The notes beneath the pieces were generated by a model that was not told the origin of the DNA, searched no databases, and saw only the letters and a program-made list of their open reading frames with translations. This document shows, piece after piece, positions 9,152-18,490 of a DNA stretch of 54,029 nt. Each line of letters starts with the position of its first letter. Within the stretch, counting starts at the first letter, position 1. The position numbers were made by a program, and so were the translations under genes. Source of the DNA: DAOTXN01 sp034435435 (GTDB lineage Bacteria; Chloroflexota; Anaerolineae; S140-20); the NCBI GenBank assembly GCA_034435435.1, contig DAOTXN010000074.1, positions 1 through 54,029 on the forward strand. The letters run 5' to 3'.

Positions 9152-10798
9152 GTGCTATCCCAAAACTCGAATTTTTCTGCCTCGACTCGAAAGAATCGTA
9201 CCCTGGTCATCGGCCTGGACGGTGCGACTTTTGACATTCTGAAGCCTGTCCTGCAAGCCGGCCGGATGCCCAACTTGCAGCGCTTGATGGACGCCGGAGT
9301 TTCTGGTCCCCTGGCCTCTGTATTGCCGACCAACTCGGCGGCGGCCTGGTGTTCTTTTGCCACCGGCAAGCTGCCCTCGCGCCACGGCATTTTCGAATTT
9401 CGCCAGCGCGTGCAGGGTAGCCTGCACCAAAAGACGATTGTCAACGCCACCTATCTGCGCGACGAGTCGCTGTGGCGCATCCTCACCCGCCACGAGCGAC
9501 GTATCGGCGTGGTCGGCGTTCCGTTGACCTATCCCCCGGCGTCTCTGAACGGGTTTATGGTGACGGGGCTGCTGACCCCCAAGAACGCGCCGGTCTTTAC
9601 CTATCCCGAAAACCTCTCGCCAGAACTGCGCGCCATGCACGGCGGCGAGTACATTTTTGACGTGGAATGGGCGAATTACCAGGGCCGTCAGGAGGCCCTT
9701 ATTCAGGACCTGGACCGCCTGAGCCAGGTCAATCTGGACACCACCCTGCACCTGGCCCGCTCGCGCGATTGGGACCTGCTCATCACTGTGTTCGTCAGCC
9801 CCGACCGGCTCCAACATTGCTTCTGGCCCTACATGGACCCGACTTTCCCCCACTACGACGCCGAGTCCGCCCGGCGTTTCTACCCGTTGGCGCAGGCCCA
9901 TTTCGGCTACCTTGATCAGTGCATCGGTCGCCTGTTGGACGAGCTGGCCGACGCCCAGACTACGGTGATGGTCATGTCAGACCACGGTTTTCAGGGCGTA
10001 TATCAACAGATGAACCTCGACGACTGGCTGGCCGGAGAGGGCCTGCTCAAATATCGCGCGGCGCGCCAGACGACCCTCAAAGCGATCAAAAAAGTCGTCC
10101 GCCCGCTTTACCGCCGCCTGCGCATCGCCAACATCACCGGCCGGGTGAAGGGGCTCTCGCAGGCCGCCGACATTGACTGGGGCAAGAGCCGCGCCTATTG
10201 CACCTGGGACCAGCAGCAAGGCATTTCCATCAATCTCCAAGGGCGCGATCCCTTGGGCGTCGTGTCGCCGGGCGCGGAATACGAGCAATTGTTGAGCGAA
10301 ATCGAAGCGCGCTTGCGGGCGGCCCGCCATCCCCAGACCGGCCAACCGCTCTTTGTGGACGTCATCCGGGGCAAAGATTACTACAAAGACCCCATCGAGA
10401 CCTTTACCCCCGACCTGATCGTGTTGCCCGGCAGCTACCTGCGCGTGGCCGCGCCCCGCCAGCGGCGCATGTACGATTCCACCGGCTGGGCCACTGGCGA
10501 CCACGCCGTGAACGGTATTTTCGTCGCCCACGGCCCGCACATCCGCAGCGGCGCAGCCATCACTGCCAACCTGATTGACCTGGCCCCCACCATCCTGCAT
10601 ACCCTGGACCTGCCCATCCCGCAAGACATGGACGGACAGGTGCTCGGCGACGTCTTTGAGCCGGAGTGGGCGCAGGCCCACCCCCCTGTCCCAGAGAGCC
10701 GCGAGGCCGCCGGCGACTACCTGGCTCAGGACGAACAATTGTCCACCGAAGACGAACAAACGCTCATCGAACGCCTGGAAGGATTGGGATACCTGTAA
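9152..10798 (+). CDS. alkaline-phosphatase-superfamily phosphodiesterase (type I PDE/NPP-like), copy 1
   Basis: A 548-aa protein of the alkaline-phosphatase/phosphodiesterase superfamily. The start is GTG at 9152 with AGAAAGGA 8 nt upstream; the open frame extends to 9062 inside the flippase gene. Metal-site motifs are visible: 'VIGLDGATFDILKP' (first Asp), 'TGKLPSRHGIFEF' after the probable nucleophile Ser/Thr region, 'VFVSPDRLQHCFW', 'MVMSDHGFQG' and 'WATGDHAVNGIFVAHGP'. The C-terminus has the sulfatase-like 'LAPTILHTLDLPIPQDMDG'. No signal peptide is evident, so the site of action is unclear. It overlaps a second member of the superfamily by one base. Possible roles are hydrolysis of nucleotide-sugars or phosphodiester substituents; the substrate is unknown. 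Confidence 0.8.
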   Translation: MLSQNSNFSASTRKNRTLVIGLDGATFDILKPVLQAGRMPNLQRLMDAGVSGPLASVLPTNSAAAWCSFATGKLPSRHGIFEFRQRVQGSLHQKTIVNATYLRDESLWRILTRHERRIGVVGVPLTYPPASLNGFMVTGLLTPKNAPVFTYPENLSPELRAMHGGEYIFDVEWANYQGRQEALIQDLDRLSQVNLDTTLHLARSRDWDLLITVFVSPDRLQHCFWPYMDPTFPHYDAESARRFYPLAQAHFGYLDQCIGRLLDELADAQTTVMVMSDHGFQGVYQQMNLDDWLAGEGLLKYRAARQTTLKAIKKVVRPLYRRLRIANITGRVKGLSQAADIDWGKSRAYCTWDQQQGISINLQGRDPLGVVSPGAEYEQLLSEIEARLRAARHPQTGQPLFVDVIRGKDYYKDPIETFTPDLIVLPGSYLRVAAPRQRRMYDSTGWATGDHAVNGIFVAHGPHIRSGAAITANLIDLAPTILHTLDLPIPQDMDGQVLGDVFEPEWAQAHPPVPESREAAGDYLAQDEQLSTEDEQTLIERLEGLGYL

Positions 10799-12015
10799 TG
10801 AAACCCGTGCTGACCTTTTTCTTCGACGCGCTCAAACCTGAGAGTCTGGAACACATGCCCTTTCTCAGCTCGTTTGCCCACCAACGCCGTATGCGCACCG
10901 AGCTGGGCCACTCGGTCACGTGTCACCCCACCATGTACAGCGGCGTCCATCCCAACAAACACCTGCAATGGTTCGTCTGGAAATACGACCCCCCCACCTC
11001 CCCCTTTGGCTGGACGCGCTACTTTCAACACCTGGGACTGCTGGACAATCTGGGGTCGCGCTACTTTCTCTACAAATACACCCGTCAGTACCGCCCCAAA
11101 AACACGGCCTGGTTTGGCATCCCGCTGATGATCAACCAGCCGCTCAAATACTGGCGCTACTTTAACGTGGTCGAAGACCGCTCGTGGGACGAGCCAGGCT
11201 ACCTCGACGAGTATCCCACTGCGTTTGACGTCTTGCGCGGCCACGGCGTCGGTTTTCAGGTCATTGGGATGACGCGCGGGGCCGGCGACGAGTTCGCCCA
11301 GATCCAGGGCCACGAGCTGGATGAGATTCAACCCTGGACCTATTACTTTTCCGGCAGCGTGGACCACTATTCCCACATGTACGGCCAAAACGGGCCTGAG
11401 ACGATTGAACGCTTGAAACAGCTCGACCGCCTGGTTCAGGAAAAATACGAGGCCTACCAGCGCCGGGTGTCCGATTTTGATTGTTTTGTCTTTTCCGACC
11501 ACGGCCACATCCTGGTCAAGAAACGCTTTGACATCCACGCCCACTTTCGGCGCCACGGCCACAACCTGCACCAATTCCTCAACCTGATCGAGGCCAATTA
11601 TGCCCGGTTCTGGTTGCGCACCGACAAAGAGCGGGCCATCGTCGAGCGCATTCTGTCCACCATCGAGAACGGTTTTATCCTCACCGACGAACACTTGAGG
11701 CGTTACCACGTGGACATGCCCGACAATCGCTACGGCGACCTGGTGTATTATCTGGACGCGCCGGACATTTTCAGCAAAACCATCTGGGGCTTTAACCGCA
11801 CCCAGAACTCGATGCACGGCTACCTGCCCGATTACCCTGACTGCGACGGCATCTTTTTGAGCCGCCGGCCGCTGGTCGAGGGGACGCACGTCGAGCTGGT
11901 GGATGTATTGCCCACCTTGCTGCACTCCCTGGGCCTGCCGATACCGGATTACGTGGACGGGCGGGCGGCGTGGGCGACGGCGCAACAAAAGGACACTGGT
12001 CTTGTCAACGCATAG
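10798..12015 (+). CDS. alkaline-phosphatase-superfamily protein, copy 2
   Basis: A 405-aa protein starting at the ATG that shares its A with the preceding TAA stop (TAATG). It shows a reduced set of superfamily motifs: 'FFFDALKPESLEHMPFL', 'TCHPTMYSGVHPNKHL' (probable nucleophile region with TG replaced by SG), 'DCFVFSDHGH' and a C-terminal 'VLPTLLHSLGLPIPDYVDG'. The ending parallels copy 1, so the pair is probably an ancient tandem duplication that has diverged strongly. No signal peptide is seen. Coupled expression with copy 1 suggests they act on the same or consecutive phosphoesters. The family is clear, the substrate is not. Confidence 0.72.
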   Translation: MKPVLTFFFDALKPESLEHMPFLSSFAHQRRMRTELGHSVTCHPTMYSGVHPNKHLQWFVWKYDPPTSPFGWTRYFQHLGLLDNLGSRYFLYKYTRQYRPKNTAWFGIPLMINQPLKYWRYFNVVEDRSWDEPGYLDEYPTAFDVLRGHGVGFQVIGMTRGAGDEFAQIQGHELDEIQPWTYYFSGSVDHYSHMYGQNGPETIERLKQLDRLVQEKYEAYQRRVSDFDCFVFSDHGHILVKKRFDIHAHFRRHGHNLHQFLNLIEANYARFWLRTDKERAIVERILSTIENGFILTDEHLRRYHVDMPDNRYGDLVYYLDAPDIFSKTIWGFNRTQNSMHGYLPDYPDCDGIFLSRRPLVEGTHVELVDVLPTLLHSLGLPIPDYVDGRAAWATAQQKDTGLVNA

Positions 12016-12016
12016 A

Positions 12017-12050
12017 AACGGATAAGGGTCAAGGCATCCGTTTATCCGTT
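12017..12050 (+). other. inverted repeat after the phosphatase pair
   Basis: 'aacggataa' (12017-12025) pairs with 'ttatccgtt' (12042-12050) around a 16-nt loop in the gap before the EEP gene. There is no T-tract, so it is not a canonical terminator. It may be an mRNA-processing or stability hairpin. Confidence 0.35.
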
Positions 12051-12153
12051 GTCCCATCCGTTGACACCAATACGCGGACGGGCGGACCTTGGGATCTGTA
12101 GAGAGAAAACGCCACACGAGCGCCCAATAATCATCAGGAAACGGACTCGGTTT

Positions 12154-13221
12154 ATGCGTCATCTTTTTTGTCTCACTTCCATCTGCGCGCTGGCAGTTGC
12201 CATTGCAGTCACACTCGCCACGGCGCTGGCGACGCTGGCAAGCCTGTGGTGGGTCGGCGAATTACTTACTCACCTCCGTGTGCAATATACGCTTGTCCTC
12301 CTAATCTGTTTGCCATCACTCGTTCTTCGGTTCCGGCGAGCGGGTTGGCTGGTTCTCACTCCGCTGCTGATCAATGCTACCATGCTCATCCCGCTTTACT
12401 CTGATACACAATCCGCCAGAGTCATCGCCACGCGCCCGTTTACCATCGTGAACTACAATCTCGACGCGAGCGCATCCGATCATACAGCGGCGTTTAACTA
12501 CCTGCGCAATCAACGCGCTGATATCCTCTCGCTTCAAGAATTGACCCCCGGGCTGGATCAGCGCCTGGCTACCGAGTTACCTATGTACCGCGTCATCCAT
12601 TCTCACCCGATGACCAATTCTCAGGGATCGGCTTTGCTGCTCGCTGCTGGGACTGAGATCGAGGTAATCTCGGCCAGCATCGTACACTTTCCACAAAGAT
12701 CATCGCGTCCCCTCATTGCTGCCACCCTGAACATTGAGGGTCAAGAGGTTGCCTTGCTGAGTCTACACATCATTCGTCCATTGAACGCTAGGAAATCCAG
12801 CTATCAGCAAGTCGAGTTTGCCGCCGCCGCAGCCTGGAGCCGTGAACAGCAAGAACAAGGACGCCCCGTCTTGATCATCGGTGATTTCAACGCTACACCC
12901 TGTTCCTCGCACTTTCGACAATTACTCCAGGACGGCCATCTGTTGAACTCCGAACGTGGCTATGGCATTCAACCCACGTGGCCGGCTAATCTACCGTCAC
13001 TATTCAGAATACCCCTGGATCACTGTCTTTACAGTCAAGATATCATCATCACGGATCGGCGTATCGGCCCATTTTTAGGCAGCGATCACGCCTCGTTACA
13101 CGTTCAATTCGCGTTGGCCGGCCCGAAACGACCGGCTGCCTTTATGAGCGACCGATTTACCACTCTACCCATTTACAAAGGTTCCTTTTCATGCCCGGAC
13201 TGTGCGGCTCCATCTCCCTAA
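12154..13221 (+). CDS. membrane-anchored endonuclease/exonuclease/phosphatase (EEP) family protein
   Basis: A 355-aa protein, starting at the ATG at 12154, with two or three N-terminal membrane segments (residues about 5-80) and then an EEP catalytic domain. The domain keeps the signature residues: 'YNLDA', 'ILSLQELTP' (metal-binding Glu), 'NSQGSALLL', G243-D244-F245-N246 in 'IIGDFNATP', 'PLDHCLYS' and 'LGSDHASLHV' (SDH). The layout resembles YafD-type proteins, with the catalytic domain probably facing outside. EEP enzymes cleave phosphodiester bonds in nucleic acids or lipids. In this locus a lipid or glycan phosphodiester is equally plausible. The 3' end overlaps the next gene by 31 bp. 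Confidence 0.8.
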   Translation: MRHLFCLTSICALAVAIAVTLATALATLASLWWVGELLTHLRVQYTLVLLICLPSLVLRFRRAGWLVLTPLLINATMLIPLYSDTQSARVIATRPFTIVNYNLDASASDHTAAFNYLRNQRADILSLQELTPGLDQRLATELPMYRVIHSHPMTNSQGSALLLAAGTEIEVISASIVHFPQRSSRPLIAATLNIEGQEVALLSLHIIRPLNARKSSYQQVEFAAAAAWSREQQEQGRPVLIIGDFNATPCSSHFRQLLQDGHLLNSERGYGIQPTWPANLPSLFRIPLDHCLYSQDIIITDRRIGPFLGSDHASLHVQFALAGPKRPAAFMSDRFTTLPIYKGSFSCPDCAAPSP

Positions 13222-15053
13222 ACCCCACCTCCCCTCTGCCCGATTTCGAGCGGGCCTTGGGTGAGCTGACCTACGGTCGCGCCACGCTGGTCGAACAATA
13301 CGCCGATGACCGGCTAAAAATGGGCTGCGCCCACCTGGGCACAGGCGGCCAGCGCGCCCTGTACGCCTCGCCGCACGCCGCCGTGCTTCTGTGGGGCTAC
13401 CTGACCCGCCCCGCTATCCCCCCCGGCGCAGACGGGGCCGACCCGCCCGCCGCCGCGCACTATGTTCACGACCAATACCTGGCGCGGGGCAAAGCGTTGC
13501 TGGACGACCTGCAAGGGGCTTTTGCCTTTGCCCTGTGGGACAAACGGGCGCACACCCTGCTGCTCGCCGTCGACCGCCTGGGCATGCGTCCCCTCTATTA
13601 CACCGAACACGCCGGTGTGTTGCGCTTTGCCTGCGAGGTCAAGGCCCTGCTGACCGATCCCGCGCTGCCCCGCCGCCTCGACCGCGTCGCCGCCGCCGAA
13701 TTCTTTCACTTTCGCTACGTCCTGGGCGAGCGCACCTTTTTCGAGGACATCCGCCTGCTGCCCCCCGCCTCCTATCTGGAGTGGCAGGATGGCCGCTGGC
13801 AGATCGCGCAGTATTGGCAAGTTGTCTATCCCGAGCGCTTTCCCAAGCGCCCCGACCGCTGGTACGAGGAGCAGATTTACGAGGCGCTGCGGGCGGCCGT
13901 CGAGCGTATGGTCCGCCCAGATCTGACCTACGGCCTCAGCCTGAGCAGCGGCATGGACAGTCGTTGGATCGCCGCCCTGCTCGGCCAGCTCCGCCCGGAT
14001 ACACAGGCATTCACCTTTGGCGCGCCCGATTCAGGGAGCGTCCGGTTGGCCCGCCGCGTGGCCGAGATCACCGGCCTGCAACACCATTGCTGGGAATTAT
14101 CGCCCGGCTTTATGGCCGAGCACGCCGAGCGCATGGTCTACATCAGCGACGGCATGCACAGCTTTGTGGACGCCCAGGAATTTCCGCTCATCACCCGCAT
14201 CGGCGACCACGTGGACGTGGCCGTGGGCGGCTTTATGGGCAGCGGGTTCTTTGGCGAGAATCCCATCTATGTCTACCTGCGGGCCAGAGACGTGTACCCC
14301 CTGCGCGTGCGCCGCAGCCGCGCCTGGTTGCCCCCGCGCCCGGCGCTGGAGCGTCTGTTCGACCGCTACCCCGAGCTGGAAGAGGCCGCCCTGTCCGAGC
14401 TGCGCGCCGGCGTGGACGCCGCCCCCGCCCGGCGCGGTTTTCAGATTTTCAACGATGAGGCCACCCGCCAGCGCCAGCGGCGTTTTACCTTTTATGCCCA
14501 ACTGCTCAAGACCCCCTACGTGGATATGGTCCACCCCATCGCCGACAACGAAATCTGGGAGCTGAGCCTGCAACTGCCGCCGGGCCAATTGGCCTTCAAG
14601 TGGGCCTTGCGCCGCACCCTGGGGACCTATTTCCCGGCGCTGGCCGCGCTGCCCTGGAACGCCCCCACCGGCACGGCGCTGGACCCCGTGGCGCTCCTTT
14701 TTGCGCGGGACGTGTGGGGGCGCACCGCTGGCCAGTGGCTCAAGCGCCTGCGCAGAGCACACCAGCCCGCGCCCCGCTCTATAGACTATCCCAACTGGCT
14801 GCGTGGAGCGCTGCGCCCGTTCGTCGAGGCCACGCTGCTCGACCCTGCCGTCAACGCCACGGGTCTGTTCGACCCGCACGGTCTGCGCCAGCTCGTCCAG
14901 GCGCACATGGAAGGTCGCCAGGACGCCACGCTGTTTCTGGGGCTGGCGTTGCCCTTTGCCCTGTGGACGCGCATGTTCTACACGCCCGCCACACCCGTCC
15001 GCCCCGCCATACTGCCGCCAGCGCCCGCCGCTGAAGAAAGAGGGTCAGCTTGA
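13191..15053 (+). CDS. asparagine-synthase-like protein lacking the Cys2 glutaminase nucleophile
   Basis: A 620-aa homologue of AsnB (class II glutamine amidotransferase plus synthase domain). The synthase domain has the PP-loop at residues 251-257 (LSSGMDS), and the amidotransferase half keeps 'GAFAFALWDKRAHTLLLAVDRLGMRPLYY' features. The mature N-terminus of active enzymes begins with catalytic Cys at position 2 (M-C-G-I); here it reads M-P-G-L-C-G, so position 2 is Pro. Glutamine hydrolysis is therefore probably lost, as in lasso-peptide and beta-lactam cyclases. The enzyme may use free ammonia or another amine to make an amide after adenylating a carboxylate. In this locus a uronic or amino-acid carboxylate is a candidate substrate (inference). 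It starts inside the EEP gene and ends in a TTGA overlap. Confidence 0.83.
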   Translation: MPGLCGSISLNPTSPLPDFERALGELTYGRATLVEQYADDRLKMGCAHLGTGGQRALYASPHAAVLLWGYLTRPAIPPGADGADPPAAAHYVHDQYLARGKALLDDLQGAFAFALWDKRAHTLLLAVDRLGMRPLYYTEHAGVLRFACEVKALLTDPALPRRLDRVAAAEFFHFRYVLGERTFFEDIRLLPPASYLEWQDGRWQIAQYWQVVYPERFPKRPDRWYEEQIYEALRAAVERMVRPDLTYGLSLSSGMDSRWIAALLGQLRPDTQAFTFGAPDSGSVRLARRVAEITGLQHHCWELSPGFMAEHAERMVYISDGMHSFVDAQEFPLITRIGDHVDVAVGGFMGSGFFGENPIYVYLRARDVYPLRVRRSRAWLPPRPALERLFDRYPELEEAALSELRAGVDAAPARRGFQIFNDEATRQRQRRFTFYAQLLKTPYVDMVHPIADNEIWELSLQLPPGQLAFKWALRRTLGTYFPALAALPWNAPTGTALDPVALLFARDVWGRTAGQWLKRLRRAHQPAPRSIDYPNWLRGALRPFVEATLLDPAVNATGLFDPHGLRQLVQAHMEGRQDATLFLGLALPFALWTRMFYTPATPVRPAILPPAPAAEERGSA

Positions 15054-17260
15054 AAAGGAAACCATGGCTGATCATCTTTATCACCGTCGCTGTGATCGCG
15101 CTCGCCGTGACGGTCGCAGGGCGTGTGGGCATCCAGAGCCGCTCCGCCACCGCTCCGCCCTTGATCTGGGTGACTACGGCGGCGGGACAGGACGCTTGGC
15201 AGGCCCTCGGACCAGGCGGGGGCGGCCATTTTGACGTATTTGCCTTTGGCCCAGACACCATTTTTGTCGGCACCGACACGGGCGGGGTGTTCCGCAGCCC
15301 TGACCACGGCCAGACCTGGCTCCCTGCCAATCGGGGGTTGTATGACTATCCGGTGAACGATCTGGCAGTGGACCCGCTCAACCCGGCCACCGTGTACGCT
15401 GCCACACACGGCGGTCTCTACAAAAGCGAAAACAACGCCGATACGTGGCGGTTGCTGCAGAACGGTTTCCCACCCAAAGATCCCCAGCGCTACTCGGCCC
15501 CGTTGGCCTGCGTGGCCCTGGACCCGTCGAATCCACAGATCGTCTACGTCGGCGTGGGGCGGCCCGCCAAGCGCACCGCCTCCGAAGGCGCGGGCGATGT
15601 CTACAAATCCGTGAACGGCGGCGCGAGCTGGACACGCGCCAACATTGGCCATCCGCAAGCCGTGATTTTCGACCTGGCAGTGGACCCGGTCAACGCACAC
15701 ATCATCTATGCCGCGACGAGCGCCGGCTTTTATCGCAGCGCCGACGGCGGCGCAAGCTGGGCGCAGGTAGACGCGCTGGACAGCCGCGGGCTGGCCGTGG
15801 GACACGCCGAGAGGACTGTCCTGTATCGCACCGTGTGGGAGTCTGGCGTTTGGAAAAGCGTGGATAGCGGCCTGACCTGGATCAAGCTGGCCGGCCCAGA
15901 CTGCCCCGACTGCGACTATTATCGCATCGCCACACGCTCTACCGATCCCAACCAGGTATACGTGGGCGATTTTGGCAGCAACGCCAGAGACGGCGCGGGG
16001 ATTTACTACACCGCCGACGGCGGCGACAGTTGGCGCAAACTGGACCGTTTTGGCGACACAGGCTGGCGGACAGCGGCCCCGCTGGCGCGAGGATTGGGGC
16101 TAAATCCCTTTGACCCGCAAGAAGTGTTCATCGGCGCTCCAATGGCGATGTACCGCTCGATAGATCAGGGCAAGTGGCAGCAAGTCGTGGCCCGCCGCAC
16201 CGATCGAGCCGGAGGCGTCAACACCCGCTGGAGCGGGCGATGGGTCTCACGCATGGGCAGCAACAACACCGTCGTCAACACCCGGCCTGTTTTTCACCCA
16301 TCCCAGCACGACACGTATCTGCTGGGCTATTCAGACCTGTACATCTGGCGCACCGACGACGATGGTCGTTCGTGGGAAAACATTCAGACGCCTGGCGAGA
16401 ACGACGTGCGCTCGTTGGCCGCCGACCCCGCCGATCCCAGCTTTCGCACCTGGTTCGCCGGCGACTCGCCCCAGGATTGTTGCGGCGGGAGTTTGTACAA
16501 GACTATCGACGCAGGCCAAAACTGGTCCCAAGCGACCGGTCTGCCCGACAATCGCGTGTGGGGGATCGCGGTCTCGCCGCGCGACTCGAACCGGGTCTAC
16601 GTCGCCACGCAGGATTACGGCGTGTATCGGAGCGCCAACGGCGGGGCGTCGTTTGAAGCGTGGAATGGCAGCCCGGCAGCCCCTCTGCCTCTCACGCGAC
16701 TTTACGGCATTGTCATGCACTCCACCGACCCGGATATTTTGTACGTCCCGGTATCGGGCGAGCGCGGCGGTCTGTTCCGTTCCACCGACGGGGGCGAAAA
16801 CTGGCATCGCGTGGGTGAGATGCAGGATTGTACGGCGGTCGAGATGTCCGGGATTGACGGGGCCATCTATGCGGGTTGCGGCGACCGGGTGTTCAAAAGC
16901 GCCGACCGTGGCGCGTCCTGGGCTTTGTTTTACCCAGGAGGCGCGCACCCCGCGCACCCCGGCGAAACCTGGCCGGGTTACGTGGCCGATATTGCCCCCC
17001 ATCCTGTAGATCCGAGCGTGGTGTGCTTTGTGATCAAGGACGACACCTATCACGATCAATCCTCAGGCCGGGGGCTGTGGTGCACGACAGACGCTGGAGC
17101 GAGCTGGGACGAGATGGCGGAAGACATGGGGCTGGCGCTGCGCGGCACGCGGGTGGCCTTTCACCCACTGCCGGCTCCAGAGACCGGCGCACACGATCTG
17201 TTTTACATGACCGGCGGCGGCGGGGCCTATCGCATTCGCTTGGCGACCTCCCGGCCGTGA
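15050..17260 (+). CDS. membrane-anchored Asp-box (BNR/sialidase-like) beta-propeller protein
   Basis: A 736-aa protein with an N-terminal signal anchor (residues about 5-25, 'PWLIIFITVAVIALAVTVAG') and a TTG start in a TTGA overlap with the asparagine-synthase stop. It contains about 13 Asp-box repeats of the form S/T-x-D/N-x-G-x-T/S-W, for example 'FRSPDHGQTW', 'YKSVNGGASW', 'YRSADGGASW', 'WKSVDSGLTW', 'YYTADGGDSW', 'WRTDDDGRSW', 'FRSTDGGENW' and 'FKSADRGASW'. That number fits two seven-bladed propellers, as in GH74 or VPS10/sortilin-like proteins. Catalytic acids cannot be assigned. It may bind or trim the glycan at the surface, but a purely structural role is possible. Confidence 0.78.
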   Translation: MKRKPWLIIFITVAVIALAVTVAGRVGIQSRSATAPPLIWVTTAAGQDAWQALGPGGGGHFDVFAFGPDTIFVGTDTGGVFRSPDHGQTWLPANRGLYDYPVNDLAVDPLNPATVYAATHGGLYKSENNADTWRLLQNGFPPKDPQRYSAPLACVALDPSNPQIVYVGVGRPAKRTASEGAGDVYKSVNGGASWTRANIGHPQAVIFDLAVDPVNAHIIYAATSAGFYRSADGGASWAQVDALDSRGLAVGHAERTVLYRTVWESGVWKSVDSGLTWIKLAGPDCPDCDYYRIATRSTDPNQVYVGDFGSNARDGAGIYYTADGGDSWRKLDRFGDTGWRTAAPLARGLGLNPFDPQEVFIGAPMAMYRSIDQGKWQQVVARRTDRAGGVNTRWSGRWVSRMGSNNTVVNTRPVFHPSQHDTYLLGYSDLYIWRTDDDGRSWENIQTPGENDVRSLAADPADPSFRTWFAGDSPQDCCGGSLYKTIDAGQNWSQATGLPDNRVWGIAVSPRDSNRVYVATQDYGVYRSANGGASFEAWNGSPAAPLPLTRLYGIVMHSTDPDILYVPVSGERGGLFRSTDGGENWHRVGEMQDCTAVEMSGIDGAIYAGCGDRVFKSADRGASWALFYPGGAHPAHPGETWPGYVADIAPHPVDPSVVCFVIKDDTYHDQSSGRGLWCTTDAGASWDEMAEDMGLALRGTRVAFHPLPAPETGAHDLFYMTGGGGAYRIRLATSRP

Positions 17261-17273
17261 CAGGATAGAGAGC

Positions 17274-18476
17274 ATGGGCCAATACACGGCGCTGGACAAC
17301 CCAACGGTGGATCAAATGATCCAGAACCATCTGGAGCAGATTCTCGCAGCCCTCACTGCTCGCGTCGCTCCCCAGGCCGTTATCCTCTATGGCAGCACCG
17401 CCCGGGGTGAAGCCAGCGTGTTGGTCGAGGGCGAGCACATCACGATGCTCAGCGACTATGAGCTGAGTGTGGTGGGCCGCTCGCCACGCCTGCGCCGCCT
17501 GCTGGCCGCGCTCTCGCGCCAGATGACCCAGCAACTGGGGGTCAGCACCGGCATCAACTGGATGCGCCCCGGTCGCCTGTGGACCAATCACACTAAAAAC
17601 CTGGCCTTTGGCCGGGCCACGCCTTCGATCTTTATGTACGAGCTCAAGAGCGCCGGGCGCGTCATCTACGGCCAGGACCTGCTGCGCGTCTGCCCGCCCA
17701 TCCATCCCACCGACATCCCCCTCACCTCCGGCATCGCGCTGCTGCTCAACCGCCTGGCCGAAGCGCTGGCATACCTGCCCTGCGCCAGCGAGCCACATGC
17801 CCGGCTGGACACGCTGATGTGGATCAACAAGGTCGTGCTGGCCTGCGCCGACGCGCTGCTGCTCTCGGCCGGCCAATATCACTATTCCTACGCCGAGCGC
17901 GGGCGGCGCTTTGCCCAGGCCGGCGACGCATTCGCTCCCCTCATCGCCCAGGTCCCGGCCATGCCTGCGCTGGTCGAGCGGGCGGTCGAGTTCAAGCTGC
18001 GCCCGCGCCTCGACCTGTACCCGGATGATCTGTGCGCGGTGTGGCGCGAGGTGGGCGCGATGGCCGATGTCGTCTTTCGCCGCCTGGTGTACTGTCAATA
18101 CGGCCAGATTTTTGACACCTACGCCGAATATCCGGCCCAACACCTGGCCCTGTTGCATCGAACGCGCTCATCCCGGCTGGGGGGTGGAGTGTCTCTTTTT
18201 CGACACAAGCTGGTTGAGGGGCTTAAGCATGTGGACCAAAGGCGCTGGCCGCCGCCGGTTTTTCGCACCCGGCGCAGCCCGGCCCAGGTTGTATATGCCC
18301 TCACGCCGGTAGTATTTCAGAGCTGTTTCAGTGAGCAGCGCGGCGGGATGTTGAGCGAGGCCCGGCGTTGGCTGGCGTTGCTGGGGCCGTTAGAGCCGCC
18401 GTCCGCAGATTGGCAGACGGAATGGAACCACCTCCGCCAGTGTTTGGTTTGGAATTGGCGAGTTTTTTGCTATTGA
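17274..18476 (+). CDS. nucleotidyltransferase-fold protein of unknown substrate
   Basis: A 400-aa protein whose N-terminal part has a minimal nucleotidyltransferase signature: 'ILYGSTARGEAS' at about residues 39-50, followed by 'LSDYELSVV' supplying an Asp-x-Glu pair in place of the usual Asp-x-Asp. Downstream is 'ELKSAGRVIYGQDLL', typical of aminoglycoside-adenylyltransferase-like folds, then a helical domain. The remaining 250 residues match nothing I recognise. Such enzymes transfer NMP to small molecules or proteins. The setting suggests modification of a glycan precursor or of a locus protein (inference). The ATG at 17274 lies 13 bp after the propeller stop. Confidence 0.65.
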   Translation: MGQYTALDNPTVDQMIQNHLEQILAALTARVAPQAVILYGSTARGEASVLVEGEHITMLSDYELSVVGRSPRLRRLLAALSRQMTQQLGVSTGINWMRPGRLWTNHTKNLAFGRATPSIFMYELKSAGRVIYGQDLLRVCPPIHPTDIPLTSGIALLLNRLAEALAYLPCASEPHARLDTLMWINKVVLACADALLLSAGQYHYSYAERGRRFAQAGDAFAPLIAQVPAMPALVERAVEFKLRPRLDLYPDDLCAVWREVGAMADVVFRRLVYCQYGQIFDTYAEYPAQHLALLHRTRSSRLGGGVSLFRHKLVEGLKHVDQRRWPPPVFRTRRSPAQVVYALTPVVFQSCFSEQRGGMLSEARRWLALLGPLEPPSADWQTEWNHLRQCLVWNWRVFCY

Positions 18477-18490
18477 GGGAGATGCAAGTG

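Noticed and set aside
10726..12162. 478-codon minus-strand frame opposite phosphatase copy 2
   Set aside because: It is Val/Gln/Ala-rich, crosses an intergenic gap and matches no family; the plus-strand frame has clear motifs.
13391..14906. Several long frames on both strands over the asparagine-synthase-like gene
   Set aside because: The high GC content gives open alternative frames; translations are Arg/Pro/Ala-rich and lack domains.
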